Assembly (NCBI GenBank): GCA_947243845.1
Contig: CAMXIF010000013.1
Span: 1 to 64,000, forward strand
Direction of reading: 5' to 3'
DNA length: 64,000 nt
Source of the DNA: an uncultured bacterium
GTDB lineage: Bacteria; Bacillota; Clostridia; Lachnospirales; Lachnospiraceae
The notes below the pieces were generated by a model. The model saw only the letters and a list, made by a program, of their open reading frames with translations, made no database searches and was not told the DNA's origin. A program made the position numbers and the translations under genes. Of this stretch, positions 40,662-50,116 are shown piece by piece (the first letter of the stretch is position 1; each line of letters begins with the position of its first letter).

Positions 40662-42428
40662 CTATTTTAACTCATTGGCCGTTACATAGAAATGGTGGTA
40701 AATCCCGCCAAGCGCAAGCAGGCTCTCATGGGTTCCTTCCTCCACAATCCCCTCCTCTGTCAGCACCAGAATCCTGTCGGAATTGCGGATACTGGAAAGC
40801 CTGTGGGCAATGGTGATGGTCGTTCTGCCTTTGGCCAAAGCCTCCAGAGATTTTGCCACCTGAAATTCGCTCTCATTATCCAGAGCGGAAGTCGCTTCAT
40901 CCATGATCAGGATTGGCGGATTCTTTAGAAATACCCTGGCAATGCTGATCCGCTGTTTCTGGCCGCCGGATAGCTTCACGCCGCGTTCCCCCACATAGGT
41001 ATCATAACCGTCTTTTAACGCCATGACGAACTCGTGCGCCCCGGCCCTCTTCGCCGCCTCAATCACTTCCTCTTTGGCGGCATTTTCCCTGCCATAGGCA
41101 ATGTTCTCATAGACTGTACCGGAAAACAGATATACATCCTGCTGTACCATACCGATATTCTGCCGCAGGCTCTTTAAGGTAAAATGATGGATATTCACAC
41201 CGTCCAGCAGTATCTCGCCCTCGTCAATATCATAAAAACGCGGAATCAGATTGCACAGCGTTGTCTTACCGCCGCCGGAGGGGCCTACAATTGCTATCTT
41301 TTCTCCCTGCCTGATATCCAGGTTTAAGCCCTTAAATACCACATTGTGGTCATCCGGGTATTCAAAGCTTACATTGCGGAAAGAGATGTTTCCCTGTGGT
41401 TCCACACAAACTACCGCATCCGGCTCATCAAAAATCTCAATGTCACTGTCCATAATCTGCACGAAACGTTCGATTCCTGTCATACCCCGCTGGAACTGCT
41501 CCGCAAACTCTATGATCCTGCGGATGGTTGCAATCAGCGTAGTCACATACATCACATATGCCACCAGATCCGCCGGCGCAATCTTACCCTTGATCATAAA
41601 AATACCGCCGGCAATCAAAAGCACCAGATACATCAAGCCATCAAAGGCTCTGGTAGTAGTATGAAACGCTGCCATGAACTTATAAGTATCTTTCTTAATC
41701 TGATAAAATTTTCCATTATCCTCCTCGAATTTCTCCTGCTCCTTCTCCTCATTGGTGAAGGCTTTCACAACCTTCTGTCCAAGCAGACTGTCCTCAATAC
41801 GGGCATTTAATTCTCCAATCTGTACGCGCTGTCTGCGAAAAGCCTCCCGCAGCCGCAGATTGATCAACGTACAAGTCACGACCATGATCGGTACGATCGC
41901 AAAGATGATCACCGTAAGTCCCAGACTGACCTGTGCCAGAATGATAAAAGAAATCACGGCCTTAATCCCCGCAATAAAAAATTCCTCCGGACAGTGATGG
42001 GAAAACTCTGTCACATCAAAAAGATCGTTGGTGATACGTCCCATGATCTGTCCGACTTTTGTATTGTTATAATACGTATTGGACAGCTTCTGCAAATGGG
42101 CATAGGCATCCCTGCGCATATCCGTCTCAATCCTCGTTCCCATCACATGACCGGTATACGCCATATAAAAATTCGCCATGGTATCTACAATCCGCAGGCA
42201 CAGATAAAGGACTCCCAGCCGCACAACTGTGGATACGGTCAGCGCCGCCAGATTATTCATGCCTTCGTTCGTGAGAAAGCGGATAATCATGGGCAGCACA
42301 AGCTCACAGATAGTTGTCAATCCCGCACAGAGCAGATCGATGACCACTATCTTCCAATATTTTTTATAATAAGGGAGAAACCGTTTCATCAACTCCCCGG
42401 ACTTATAAGTTCTTGCGTTGGTTTCCAT
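40662..42428 (-). CDS. ABC exporter, fused membrane and ATPase domains
   Basis: 588 residues. Six-helix membrane domain (about 15-310) followed by an ATPase domain with Walker A GPSGGGKT, signature LSGGQKQRISIARVF, Walker B ILIMDEATSALD and switch His in IAHRLSS. Half-size type I exporter of the lipid/drug/peptide class; works as a homodimer or with a partner that is not in the window. It lies at the head of a run that continues with the two-component genes. The 240 bp upstream contain the terminator of the M56 gene and presumably its promoter. Confidence 0.92.
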   Translation of the reverse strand: METNARTYKSGELMKRFLPYYKKYWKIVVIDLLCAGLTTICELVLPMIIRFLTNEGMNNLAALTVSTVVRLGVLYLCLRIVDTMANFYMAYTGHVMGTRIETDMRRDAYAHLQKLSNTYYNNTKVGQIMGRITNDLFDVTEFSHHCPEEFFIAGIKAVISFIILAQVSLGLTVIIFAIVPIMVVTCTLINLRLREAFRRQRVQIGELNARIEDSLLGQKVVKAFTNEEKEQEKFEEDNGKFYQIKKDTYKFMAAFHTTTRAFDGLMYLVLLIAGGIFMIKGKIAPADLVAYVMYVTTLIATIRRIIEFAEQFQRGMTGIERFVQIMDSDIEIFDEPDAVVCVEPQGNISFRNVSFEYPDDHNVVFKGLNLDIRQGEKIAIVGPSGGGKTTLCNLIPRFYDIDEGEILLDGVNIHHFTLKSLRQNIGMVQQDVYLFSGTVYENIAYGRENAAKEEVIEAAKRAGAHEFVMALKDGYDTYVGERGVKLSGGQKQRISIARVFLKNPPILIMDEATSALDNESEFQVAKSLEALAKGRTTITIAHRLSSIRNSDRILVLTEEGIVEEGTHESLLALGGIYHHFYVTANELK

Positions 42429-42604
42429 AGCATTACTCCTTTAAAACTTTGTGCCTGTATAATTTCTATCTTCTCCACAATCTCTTATCTCGTAAGTATA
42501 CACTGATATGAAAATAAGTGCCATCCCTTTTTTCAACATCATCCCTTTCTGTGCATACTTGATTCAGCATTGCACATCCACAAATCCCTATCCCATAATC
42601 TGTC

Positions 42605-42645
42605 AAAAGAAAAGAACCATCCATCTCCGGACAGTTCTTCTCTTC
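42605..42645 (-). terminator. Terminator after the first M56 gene
   Basis: Minus strand AAGAACTGTCC and GGATGGTTCTT form an 11-bp stem (with G-T pairs), followed by TTCTTTT. It lies just after the stop codon of the M56 protein gene. Confidence 0.7.
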
Positions 42646-42668
42646 TGGCAATCTTATAATCCCAGTCT

Positions 42669-45077
42669 CTATTTCCTCTTCCCATTATACTCCACAATCC
42701 GATAGAAGTCCTTCTCGGCAATAAACTTCTCAACCTCCTGCAGCTGGCCATCTGTAAGGACATTTCCCATATCAATATAATAACGGACACAGATCACTGC
42801 CTCATCCTGCTTCTGCACAAAGGGTAGCACATACTCCAATAACCCGTTAAAGGTCAACTGCTCCCTATCAAGTACCGTCACAATATCCGTCAAAGACTGC
42901 GTGGATACCTGATAGGAAATCTGGCTCAGCGTCTTATCACCAAAGCCGATTGCTTTTCCCTTCCGCAGCGCATTCACAAGGTATGTCGCAGACAGTTTTG
43001 TATCGGAATTAAGAAAAATATCTTCCCAGTCAGATTCCGCTATCTTTCCGCTCTCCAGCAGATACCGGAAACACTCACTGACATCTTCAGGCTCCATATA
43101 ACAGGCAATCATACACAGAATCCGGCTGTCAAACTCCTTAACCCTGCCTTCTTCCAATGCCTCTATCAAGTATCCGGTCGTCAGCTTTGCATCGGAATAG
43201 GAAAACGCATCCTGCCAATTTACATCTGATAAGACCACATTGTCCTCCCAGATGGAGCGATACATCTCGCTCAAATCCCTTTCATCCATATACATGCTTA
43301 CTTCCTCCAGTTTGGATATGTCAAGCACTTCCTCTCCTGCCATCACCTGGTTTGCATATTCTTCTTCCTCACTTCTGTAAATACCATAGACATCTTCCTC
43401 CTTTATGCCGCTGTATGACACACTGAGAGTTTCCAGACGCGCTTTCTGCCCTACTATTTTAAAACAGTTACGCCCTTCGGACAGCACAATCTCCTCAACC
43501 GTCTCTTCTCCGATGTCATTGAGCGTGCGCACTGTACCATCCGGATTTACCTGCACAATCTTAAAACGGCCATCTTTTAATGTAAAGGAAGTTCTGATCT
43601 CCAATTTTGTATCCTTATTTGCATAAAATATCCACAGGATATCAGAACCATTGAAACGCAGCTTCTGACAATCCACGCTCCTGCCCCCACCGCAATAATT
43701 CCACGCCTGCCAACAATCGCTCTCACTCTTTCCGGCTATCAAAGTATCATCATCATACATCCGATATGCATTCCCATTCTCTTCGATGCCCATCGGCCCA
43801 CCGGTTATACTTTCCAAAAGATCATTTGTAATTCCCCGGTTCTGCAGGGCAATCATTTGACCCGTATATGACTGTACCCCGGACACACCGCAGATTACTG
43901 CTGCCGTAATCAGCACTGCCAACACCATCACGGAGACAATACCTATCACAAGCCCCTTCCTATGATACTGTGCAATGCCGCGCAGTCTTTCTTTCAACGT
44001 GCGCTTTTCCTCCAGTAATGTCATCGCCGGAATATTCCTGTGGATGGATGATAACTTTTCCTGAAAATTCTTTTCTGCCACATCCAAAAGCACATTGCCA
44101 TAGGCCTCACGCCCTTCCTCTGAAAGAAGCGTCATCACAAGTTCATCACAGGCAAGCTCGCAGTCCACATTGAATCTGCGATTAAACAAATAGATAAGCG
44201 GATTAAACCAATGAATACAAAGTATCGCCTGAAACAACCACTTATACCAGATGTCCCGCCGTTTATAATGCACCAGCTCATGGTGCAGAATCAGACAAAT
44301 ATCATTCTCCCGACTTTTCAGTTCCCTAAGAAGCGCCGATGGCAATATGATATATGGTTTTATCGTCCCGATTAACATGGGGCTGTTAACAGATATACTC
44401 TCGTAAAGAGGCAGTCTGTGTCCGATTCTCAGCCTGATCTGTATCTCTGTACTTTTTGCCAGAACATTCTCATCCGTAACCGGCACACAGCTCGTGCGTA
44501 TCGCTTTGGTAAAATTCCGGTAACCATACACCCGCCATACCGCTGACAGAAATATACCGAGTATCCATATCAAGCATGCCCCGCTGAAAAAACGGGCTGC
44601 GGTAAATGTCCCTTTCGCATCAGTTTCACGCCGGCTCAGATCATCTGCCACGTTTCCATCAGCTTCATGCCGGCTCAGATCATCTGCCACATTCACGTCA
44701 GCTTCGCGCCGGCTCAGATCATCTGCCACATTCACATCAGCTTCACGCCGGCTCAGATCATCTGCCCCGCTCACACCAGCTTCACGCCGGCTCAGATCAT
44801 CTGCCACGTTTCCATCAGCTTCACCCGCCATCACATCAACGCTGTCTGTACTCTCCTGCTGACTTACTGTCACCGCCAGCCCTCTCGACAAATACTCCAT
44901 CACATTGGCATCCACATGTACCGGCACCATCAACCGCACAAGTACCAACAGCCAGAGATAATAAGTCCATTTCCTGGCAAAATACCTCTTTGTAACAGGA
45001 CGAAGCAGCAATATCAAAAGACCGACCAACCCGCCGGATACCGATAAGGACAAAATCATACGAAACATTTGCACCAT
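42669..45077 (-). CDS. BlaR1-like M56 membrane metallopeptidase sensor with 13-residue repeats
   Basis: 802 residues. Two N-terminal membrane helices, a loop, a third helix (SGACLIWILGIFLSAVW), then the zinc protease domain with HHELVHYKRRD (HExxH) and the distal Glu in DCELACDELV, a fourth helix (VIGIVSVMVLAVLITAAV) and an outer C-terminal domain of about 400 residues. In BlaR1/MecR1 the sensor domain binds a drug and the protease domain removes the BlaI-type repressor. Here the C-terminal domain is not a penicillin-binding fold; its second half has helical repeats. The loop between helices 2 and 3 holds five 13-residue repeats (ADDLSRREADVNV). The gene follows blaI by 23 bp. Confidence 0.85.
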   Translation of the reverse strand: MVQMFRMILSLSVSGGLVGLLILLLRPVTKRYFARKWTYYLWLLVLVRLMVPVHVDANVMEYLSRGLAVTVSQQESTDSVDVMAGEADGNVADDLSRREAGVSGADDLSRREADVNVADDLSRREADVNVADDLSRHEADGNVADDLSRRETDAKGTFTAARFFSGACLIWILGIFLSAVWRVYGYRNFTKAIRTSCVPVTDENVLAKSTEIQIRLRIGHRLPLYESISVNSPMLIGTIKPYIILPSALLRELKSRENDICLILHHELVHYKRRDIWYKWLFQAILCIHWFNPLIYLFNRRFNVDCELACDELVMTLLSEEGREAYGNVLLDVAEKNFQEKLSSIHRNIPAMTLLEEKRTLKERLRGIAQYHRKGLVIGIVSVMVLAVLITAAVICGVSGVQSYTGQMIALQNRGITNDLLESITGGPMGIEENGNAYRMYDDDTLIAGKSESDCWQAWNYCGGGRSVDCQKLRFNGSDILWIFYANKDTKLEIRTSFTLKDGRFKIVQVNPDGTVRTLNDIGEETVEEIVLSEGRNCFKIVGQKARLETLSVSYSGIKEEDVYGIYRSEEEEYANQVMAGEEVLDISKLEEVSMYMDERDLSEMYRSIWEDNVVLSDVNWQDAFSYSDAKLTTGYLIEALEEGRVKEFDSRILCMIACYMEPEDVSECFRYLLESGKIAESDWEDIFLNSDTKLSATYLVNALRKGKAIGFGDKTLSQISYQVSTQSLTDIVTVLDREQLTFNGLLEYVLPFVQKQDEAVICVRYYIDMGNVLTDGQLQEVEKFIAEKDFYRIVEYNGKRK
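44618..44812 (-). repeat. Minisatellite, five in-frame 39-bp units in the first M56 gene
   Basis: Five direct units of 39 bp start at 44618, 44657, 44696, 44735 and 44774, with a partial sixth. The core GCCGGCTCAGATCATCTGCC is identical in all. As 39 is a multiple of three, gain or loss of a unit keeps the frame and changes only the length of an extracytoplasmic loop. Confidence 0.93.
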
Positions 45078-45100
45078 ACATCTATACCTCCTATTCTCTG

Positions 45101-45472
45101 TTACCGGAAACTATCCCGGAAATATGCTCTCAATTCCTCAATCTCTTCTCCGGACATATTCTCGTCCGTGAGCAAAGCCGCCGCCAGATTCTTCGCGCTC
45201 CCCTTGAAAAACTTGTTGACGAAACTTTTCGTCTCTTCTTTCACATAGGCGCTGCGCTCCATACAGGGCGTATAATAATACACCTCTCTCTTTTCCTGCG
45301 AAATTACACTCTTATCCAACAGCCGTCTGATCAATGTCAGCACTGTGGTCCGCTCCCAATCCTTCTTTTGATTCAGCCGTGCACGGATTTCATTGGCATT
45401 TAATGCCTCTCCCGCCGCCCAAAGAACTTCCAGGATTTCCAGTTCCGCATCCGATATTTTCCTGTCCGTCAT
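45101..45472 (-). CDS. BlaI/MecI-family repressor (first)
   Basis: 123 residues from the ATG at 45470-45472, with GGAGGAATCAG before it. Winged helix with SDAELEILEVLWAAGEALNANEIRARL and TVLTLIRRLLDKSVI, then the helical dimerisation end; typical BlaI length. It should repress its own operon from the two palindromes upstream and be cut by the M56 partner. A frame to 45490 adds six residues with no ribosome site. Confidence 0.92.
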   Translation of the reverse strand: MTDRKISDAELEILEVLWAAGEALNANEIRARLNQKKDWERTTVLTLIRRLLDKSVISQEKREVYYYTPCMERSAYVKEETKSFVNKFFKGSAKNLAAALLTDENMSGEEIEELRAYFRDSFR

Positions 45473-45576
45473 TCTGATTCCTCCTGCCATATCTGCCGTT
45501 TCTGTCGCATAATTCTCACATGGATATATGTTCTGTTTTCTGAGTATTTTTCATGAAAATATTTCTTTCCTATTTT

Positions 45577-45630
45577 GTCTACGCATGTAGACTTTATGTA
45601 TAGTCTACTCTTGTAGACAGCATAAGTCAA
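45577..45630 (-). promoter_or_regulatory. BlaI-type operator pair over the promoter of the first blaI/M56 operon
   Basis: Two identical palindromes, GTCTAC-N4-GTAGAC, at 45577-45592 and 45603-45618, 26 bp apart centre to centre. Minus strand TTGACT (45625-45630), 17 bp, TAGACT (45602-45607) makes a promoter whose -10 and spacer lie in the upstream palindrome; the other covers the start region. The two perfect half-sites on each palindrome fit dimeric BlaI/MecI binding. Confidence 0.8.
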
Positions 45631-45638
45631 TAGCTATT

Positions 45639-45931
45639 TTAAATATAAAGATTTTTTCTATGTTGTATGTGTATTCCTATATGCCCGATTCCCAGAATAA
45701 CTGTCGCTATTAACATCCATACTAGTTTTCCATATATCCCCAGCATGATAAATGCAATCACCGGCAGTGTCGCTCCAGCCAGTGGAGTTCCAAAAAATTG
45801 CTGTAGAAGTCCGCTAATGTACGCTCACTCCGAAAATAACGTACTCACCATGCTTCACACAGCAACATTATAATAGAGGCCGCCGCCAGCCACAAAGACC
45901 AGGGCGACCATTTATGTATATTGAAATCAGA
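45639..45931 (-). pseudogene. Decayed small membrane protein gene (HXXEE-like)
   Basis: Minus-strand pieces in shifting frames make protein-like sequence. One piece ends at 45639 and reads FFGTPLAGATLPVIAFIMLG, then a second hydrophobic stretch (LVWMLIATVILGIGHIGIHI). An earlier piece gives HKWSPWSLWLAAASIIMLLCEAW before a stop. This resembles a remnant of a three- or four-helix HXXEE-type membrane protein with at least two frame breaks. The rest of 45932-46013 holds nothing I can name. Confidence 0.4.
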
Positions 45932-46013
45932 AAGTAAGATTTTATCCCAAATTCTCCCGCAAGTAAATAATATTTATACGTGCCTGCAAAACATAACCGC
46001 ATGCCGCAACCTA

Positions 46014-46043
46014 AAAATCCGCACCCCGTTTCAGGGTGCGGAT
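46014..46043 (-). terminator. Terminator after ahcY
   Basis: Minus strand ATCCGCACCC and GGGTGCGGAT form a 10-bp perfect stem with a six-base loop, followed by TTTT. It lies about 55 bp after the ahcY stop codon. Confidence 0.85.
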
Positions 46044-46096
46044 CTGATTCCTGCTAATTTGTACCTTGGACGATACTCTGCATAGCCGTTCTCTTA

Positions 46097-47344
46097 TTAC
46101 AGCGCATAACTATTCAAATATCTCTCCTGCTCTGGTGTGAGCACATCAATCTCCTTGCCCAGGAATGCCAGCTTTCTCTTCGCCACATCCTTATCTACTT
46201 CCTCAGGCACATCGATCAGCTTCTCTGTCAGTTCGCTGGCATGTTCCACCAGATATTTTGCAGACAACGCCTGAATCGCAAAACTCATATCCATGATTTC
46301 CGCCGGATGTCCATCACCTGCTGCCAGATTTACAAGACGGCCTTCCGCCAGCACAAAAATCCACTGACCGGTGGGCAGCTTATAGCCCATAATATTCTTA
46401 CGCTGTTCTCTGGTCTCTACTGCGTTGGCTTTCAACCATGCCATATCGATCTCACAGTCAAAGTGTCCCGCATTACACAGGATAGCGCCTTCTTTCATCT
46501 CTGCAAAATCTTCTTGATCGATAACGCCGTCACATCCTGTCACTGTCACGAAGAAATCACCCAATTTGGCTGCTTCCTTCATCGGCATCACATCAAAACC
46601 ATCCATCACTGCCTCGATTGCCTTGATCGGATCGATCTCTGTGACGATTACCCGTGCACCAAGTCCTTTGGCGCGCATCGCGGTACCCTTACCGCACCAG
46701 CCATAGCCTGCCACAACCACAATCTTACCTGCCACGATCAGATTCGTAGTCCTGTTGATACCATCCCATACAGACTGACCGGTTCCGTATCTGTTATCAA
46801 AGAAATGTTTACATGCCGCATTGTTGACACGAACCATGGGGAATTTCAATTCGCCCGCTTTATCCATGGCCTCCAGACGGATAATGCCTGTCGTGGTCTC
46901 CTCACAGCCGCCAATGATGTTGGGGATCAAATGTTTCATCTCCTTATGCACCATATTGACCAGATCGCCGCCGTCATCAATGATAATGTTAGGGCCAACC
47001 TCCAATACCGCACGGATATGATTATTGTATTCCTCTTCTGTGGCATCATACCATGCATGAACTTCCAGTCCCGCTTTCACAAGGGCCGCCGCCACATCAT
47101 CCTGTGTGGACAAAGGATTGGATCCTGTCACATACATCTGGGCGCCGCCTGCTGCCAGCACCAGACACAGATAAGCTGTCTTAGCCTCCAAGTGTACGGA
47201 AAGAGTTACTTTCTTGCCGGCAAAAGGCTTTGATTCACTGAATTCCTTTTCCAGTGTACGAAGTAAGTCGCAGTTTCTCTTAACCCACTCGATCTTTCTC
47301 TCACCGGATTCGGCAAGATTAATGTCTCTGATTTCGCTACTCAT
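46097..47344 (-). CDS. ahcY: Adenosylhomocysteinase (short, archaeal/Thermotoga-type)
   Basis: 415 residues. It splits S-adenosylhomocysteine into adenosine and homocysteine. Present: the substrate block HLEAKTAYL, EETTTGI, the NAD-binding GYGWCGKG (about 213-220), HFDCEIDM and the AAGDGHPAEIMD block. It belongs to the shorter form: the insert of about 40 residues of the eukaryote/proteobacterial type is missing and the C-terminus ends SYAL rather than HYRY. Some members of this shorter branch act on S-inosylhomocysteine, which fits the deaminase gene nearby. AGGAGGAAACTATCA precedes the ATG. Confidence 0.93.
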   Translation of the reverse strand: MSSEIRDINLAESGERKIEWVKRNCDLLRTLEKEFSESKPFAGKKVTLSVHLEAKTAYLCLVLAAGGAQMYVTGSNPLSTQDDVAAALVKAGLEVHAWYDATEEEYNNHIRAVLEVGPNIIIDDGGDLVNMVHKEMKHLIPNIIGGCEETTTGIIRLEAMDKAGELKFPMVRVNNAACKHFFDNRYGTGQSVWDGINRTTNLIVAGKIVVVAGYGWCGKGTAMRAKGLGARVIVTEIDPIKAIEAVMDGFDVMPMKEAAKLGDFFVTVTGCDGVIDQEDFAEMKEGAILCNAGHFDCEIDMAWLKANAVETREQRKNIMGYKLPTGQWIFVLAEGRLVNLAAGDGHPAEIMDMSFAIQALSAKYLVEHASELTEKLIDVPEEVDKDVAKRKLAFLGKEIDVLTPEQERYLNSYAL

Positions 47345-47367
47345 TGATAGTTTCCTCCTGAAGATTC

Positions 47368-48594
47368 TTAATTTTCAAAAAACATTGATTTATACCAGCA
47401 CATAGTCTCCGTATAAGCTTGGTAGATTGTATTGGTATCAACATTTAACACAATAAGCTGTCTACTGATCTCCTGCCAGTCCGCCGATTCATAGCTGATC
47501 ACAAAGGAATAGATATTAGCCAGTTCACCTTTACGATATACCAGCGCATCCGAGATTTCTTTCGTCACATTAACCTTTTTCAAGGCCTCTTCCATCGGCA
47601 TATCCAGAATAATATCCAGAATGGAGAACAGTCCCATCAAAAATACTTCCGATGCCTTTGTCCCAAGCCCGAAAACAGGAGCCAGACATTCCATGAACTT
47701 AGCGCGTAACATGGATGTTCTTGCGACCTCATTCGGCCTGTCCGCACATAGTTCTTTGGTGATGACCGTATTAATCCATTTCTTTAACTCTCTCTGCCCT
47801 AAGATAGCAGCCGCATGACGGATAGAAGTAACCTCAGAATTAATTGCAATGTGATTGACCATCTTAAGCAGTTCAACCACCAGAGCCGTATCACGCCCGA
47901 TGACATCGGCAGCTTTGGTCAGCTCAAAATCTACATCATTGACAATATTCATCAATTCCAGATAATTGATCTTAAGCGGAGATACTTCTGTCTCTCCCTT
48001 ATTGATGGGAATACGATAGAAATTACCCTCAAAAAACTGGAAGCTGTCATCATCTTTCAGCTGATCGAAGATTTCCTGACTGTCAATATTGCCCACACAT
48101 ATAGTAAGATTCGGATATAAATGTCCAAAATATATCTTCGCTTTGGAGACATCCACCTTCTTATAATCCAATATGATATAGTCCATCAGCGTCAGAAGTT
48201 CTTTGTTCTGTTCCAGTTCGTTCACCGGAAGTTTCATGATAGCCAGCTTAAAGCCTTTTTGTTTCAAATCCGTAAGACGCTTGCGATAAGCCTCCGTATT
48301 TTCAATCGACTTATCAAACAATAGTACCAGTCTGCCCGTCAGACCCTCACACTGCGATTCAAGATCAGAAAAGATTGCGATATGATTCACTGGTATGAGT
48401 ACATCCGTACCCAGTGACAATGTATCAATACCAATATTACGTACAATGTCCAGTCCCTCGATCTCTGCCAGTCCCGTAGCACTGCTTGTTCCAAAAATCG
48501 GCGGATTCAGAAGGCTGTTCTCTTTTTGTGAAAACAAGGAGTATGCACGAACCTTCATATCTTTGTCAAAAAACGGTATCAAAGTAGCCAGCAT
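47368..48594 (-). CDS. EAL-HDOD (YuxH-type) signalling protein with degenerate EAL domain
   Basis: 408 residues. The N-terminal 200 residues have the fold pattern of an EAL domain (AYSLFSQKE, VLLFDKSIENTEAYRKRLTDLKQKGFKLAI, IILDYKKVD) but the EAL motif and most metal ligands are missing, so cyclic-di-GMP hydrolysis is unlikely. The rest is an HDOD domain (LLKMVNHIAINSEVTSIRHAAAILGQRELKKWI). Such proteins are thought to be c-di-GMP-linked scaffold or binding proteins. It is placed between mtaD and ahcY, co-directional, probably independently regulated by the promoter at about 48635. Confidence 0.85.
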   Translation of the reverse strand: MLATLIPFFDKDMKVRAYSLFSQKENSLLNPPIFGTSSATGLAEIEGLDIVRNIGIDTLSLGTDVLIPVNHIAIFSDLESQCEGLTGRLVLLFDKSIENTEAYRKRLTDLKQKGFKLAIMKLPVNELEQNKELLTLMDYIILDYKKVDVSKAKIYFGHLYPNLTICVGNIDSQEIFDQLKDDDSFQFFEGNFYRIPINKGETEVSPLKINYLELMNIVNDVDFELTKAADVIGRDTALVVELLKMVNHIAINSEVTSIRHAAAILGQRELKKWINTVITKELCADRPNEVARTSMLRAKFMECLAPVFGLGTKASEVFLMGLFSILDIILDMPMEEALKKVNVTKEISDALVYRKGELANIYSFVISYESADWQEISRQLIVLNVDTNTIYQAYTETMCWYKSMFFEN

Positions 48595-48627
48595 ATTATA
48601 TTCCCCCTAATACATATAAATTTGTCC

Positions 48628-48655
48628 TGCGTCTATTATAGCAAACTCTGACGCA
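48628..48655 (-). promoter_or_regulatory. Extended -10 promoter inside an inverted repeat, before the EAL-HDOD gene
   Basis: Minus strand TGCTATAAT (extended -10, TATAAT at 48635-48640) lies between the arms TGCGTC and GACGCA (48628-48633 and 48650-48655). No good -35 is seen. The arms could hold a regulator over the promoter. Confidence 0.4.
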
Positions 48656-48705
48656 TTACGCTATCATAAAATCGTATGGAATCATAATACATAAGTCCTA
48701 TTTCA

Positions 48706-50007
48706 TCAATATGTCTTTTTATCAAGTCCCATGCGCACAATGATATCCTGTATCTTATCATAAACCAGCTGTTCATCCATGGTGAGGATCCTGCGTCCCT
48801 CCATGGTAATCTGGCCATTGATAATGACCGTATCAACTTCAGAACCGTTTGCAGAATAGGACAAACCTGCAATCAGATTATTTCTGGGCGTGAGTGACGG
48901 CGTATTGAGATTGAGAATAGCAAGATCGGCTTTTTTACCAACTTCAATAGAACCAATCTCCTTTTCCAAGCCAAGCGCCCTCGCTCCATTGATGGTGGCA
49001 ATCCGGAATCCCTCCTTAGCGCTGACACACTGAGGCGTCCTGCCTGTTCCCTTGTGAATCAGTGTCAACAGGCTCAGTTCATGGAACATATTCAGGCAGT
49101 TATTGCTGGCTGCACCGTCCGTACCCAGACACACATTCACACCTTTCTCAAGCATCTTCGCCACAGGCGCAAAGCCATTGCCCAGTTTCATGTTGCTGGC
49201 CGGATTGGTCACAACGCTGACATTCTTTCTTTTCAAAATATCAATATCCTCATCCGTCACCTGCACGCAGTGCGCAACAATAGCCGGCACATCAAAAATA
49301 CCGCATTTCTCCGCCAGTGCGATCGGCGTGCAGCCATATTTCTCCTGAATCTGGCTGATCTCGCTCTCGCTCTCGGACAGATGTGTATGAATTCCCATAT
49401 GCTCTTTCTTGGCTTCCGCTGCCACAATCTTTAAGAATTCATCATCACAAGTATAAGGCGCATGCGGCCCTAACTTAAAAGTCAGCCGGTCACAATCCTT
49501 AGCCGCATCTCGCTCCTCATAAGCCTGGCGCAGACGCGACTGCCCCGCTTCATCATTACCGCTTCCCACCAGCCCGCGGCAGATCACTGCACGCATACCG
49601 GATTCCTTCACCGCACGCGTAGTCTGATGAATATTCATCTGCATATCGTTAAAACAGGTAGTTCCGCTCTTCATCATCTCGATAATGGCAAGGTTTGCAC
49701 CCCAATAGGTATCCTCATCCGTCATCTGCTGCTCAATAGGATCGATCGTTCCAAAGAGCCAATCCATAAAGGACAGATCATCCGCCACATTCCGCATAAA
49801 TGACATATAGGAATGGGTATGGCAGTTAATCAGTCCCGGAATCACCAGTCTGTCTTTGCCGTCAATCACCTTATCTTCCACAAATCCTGCCGGTTTATCC
49901 CCGATTGCTGTGATCCTGTCCCCCTCAATGTAGAGACTCGTCTCCTGAATCACATCTTCTCCCCCCTGTGGAAGCACCGCCAGCGCATCTTTAATCACAA
50001 TTCCCAT
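48706..50007 (-). CDS. mtaD: 5'-methylthioadenosine / S-adenosylhomocysteine deaminase type amidohydrolase
   Basis: 433 residues. Metal and catalytic residues of the cytosine deaminase-like amidohydrolases: NCHTHSYMS (HxH near 62-64), HTHLSESE (His near 205), VAHCVQV (His), CLGTDGAASNN (Asp near 301). These remove the amino group from adenosine rings of MTA, SAH or 5'-deoxyadenosine. It lies two genes upstream of ahcY, so SAH turnover by way of S-inosylhomocysteine is plausible. AGGAGGAGATTTC precedes the ATG. Substrate range within the family cannot be read from sequence alone. Confidence 0.87.
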   Translation of the reverse strand: MGIVIKDALAVLPQGGEDVIQETSLYIEGDRITAIGDKPAGFVEDKVIDGKDRLVIPGLINCHTHSYMSFMRNVADDLSFMDWLFGTIDPIEQQMTDEDTYWGANLAIIEMMKSGTTCFNDMQMNIHQTTRAVKESGMRAVICRGLVGSGNDEAGQSRLRQAYEERDAAKDCDRLTFKLGPHAPYTCDDEFLKIVAAEAKKEHMGIHTHLSESESEISQIQEKYGCTPIALAEKCGIFDVPAIVAHCVQVTDEDIDILKRKNVSVVTNPASNMKLGNGFAPVAKMLEKGVNVCLGTDGAASNNCLNMFHELSLLTLIHKGTGRTPQCVSAKEGFRIATINGARALGLEKEIGSIEVGKKADLAILNLNTPSLTPRNNLIAGLSYSANGSEVDTVIINGQITMEGRRILTMDEQLVYDKIQDIIVRMGLDKKTY

Positions 50008-50116
50008 ATGAAATCTCCTCCTATTTTCTTTCTCTTACTTTTGATATAATCACTCCGGGCTTTATCCTGTTACGTTGACTTCCATGCATCTTCCTGTCAG
50101 ATAGCCGCAATCTGTA

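Noticed and set aside
44606..45047. Plus-strand frames of repeating HQLHAGSDHLP units
   Set aside because: They are the reverse reading of the 39-bp repeat inside the first M56 gene.
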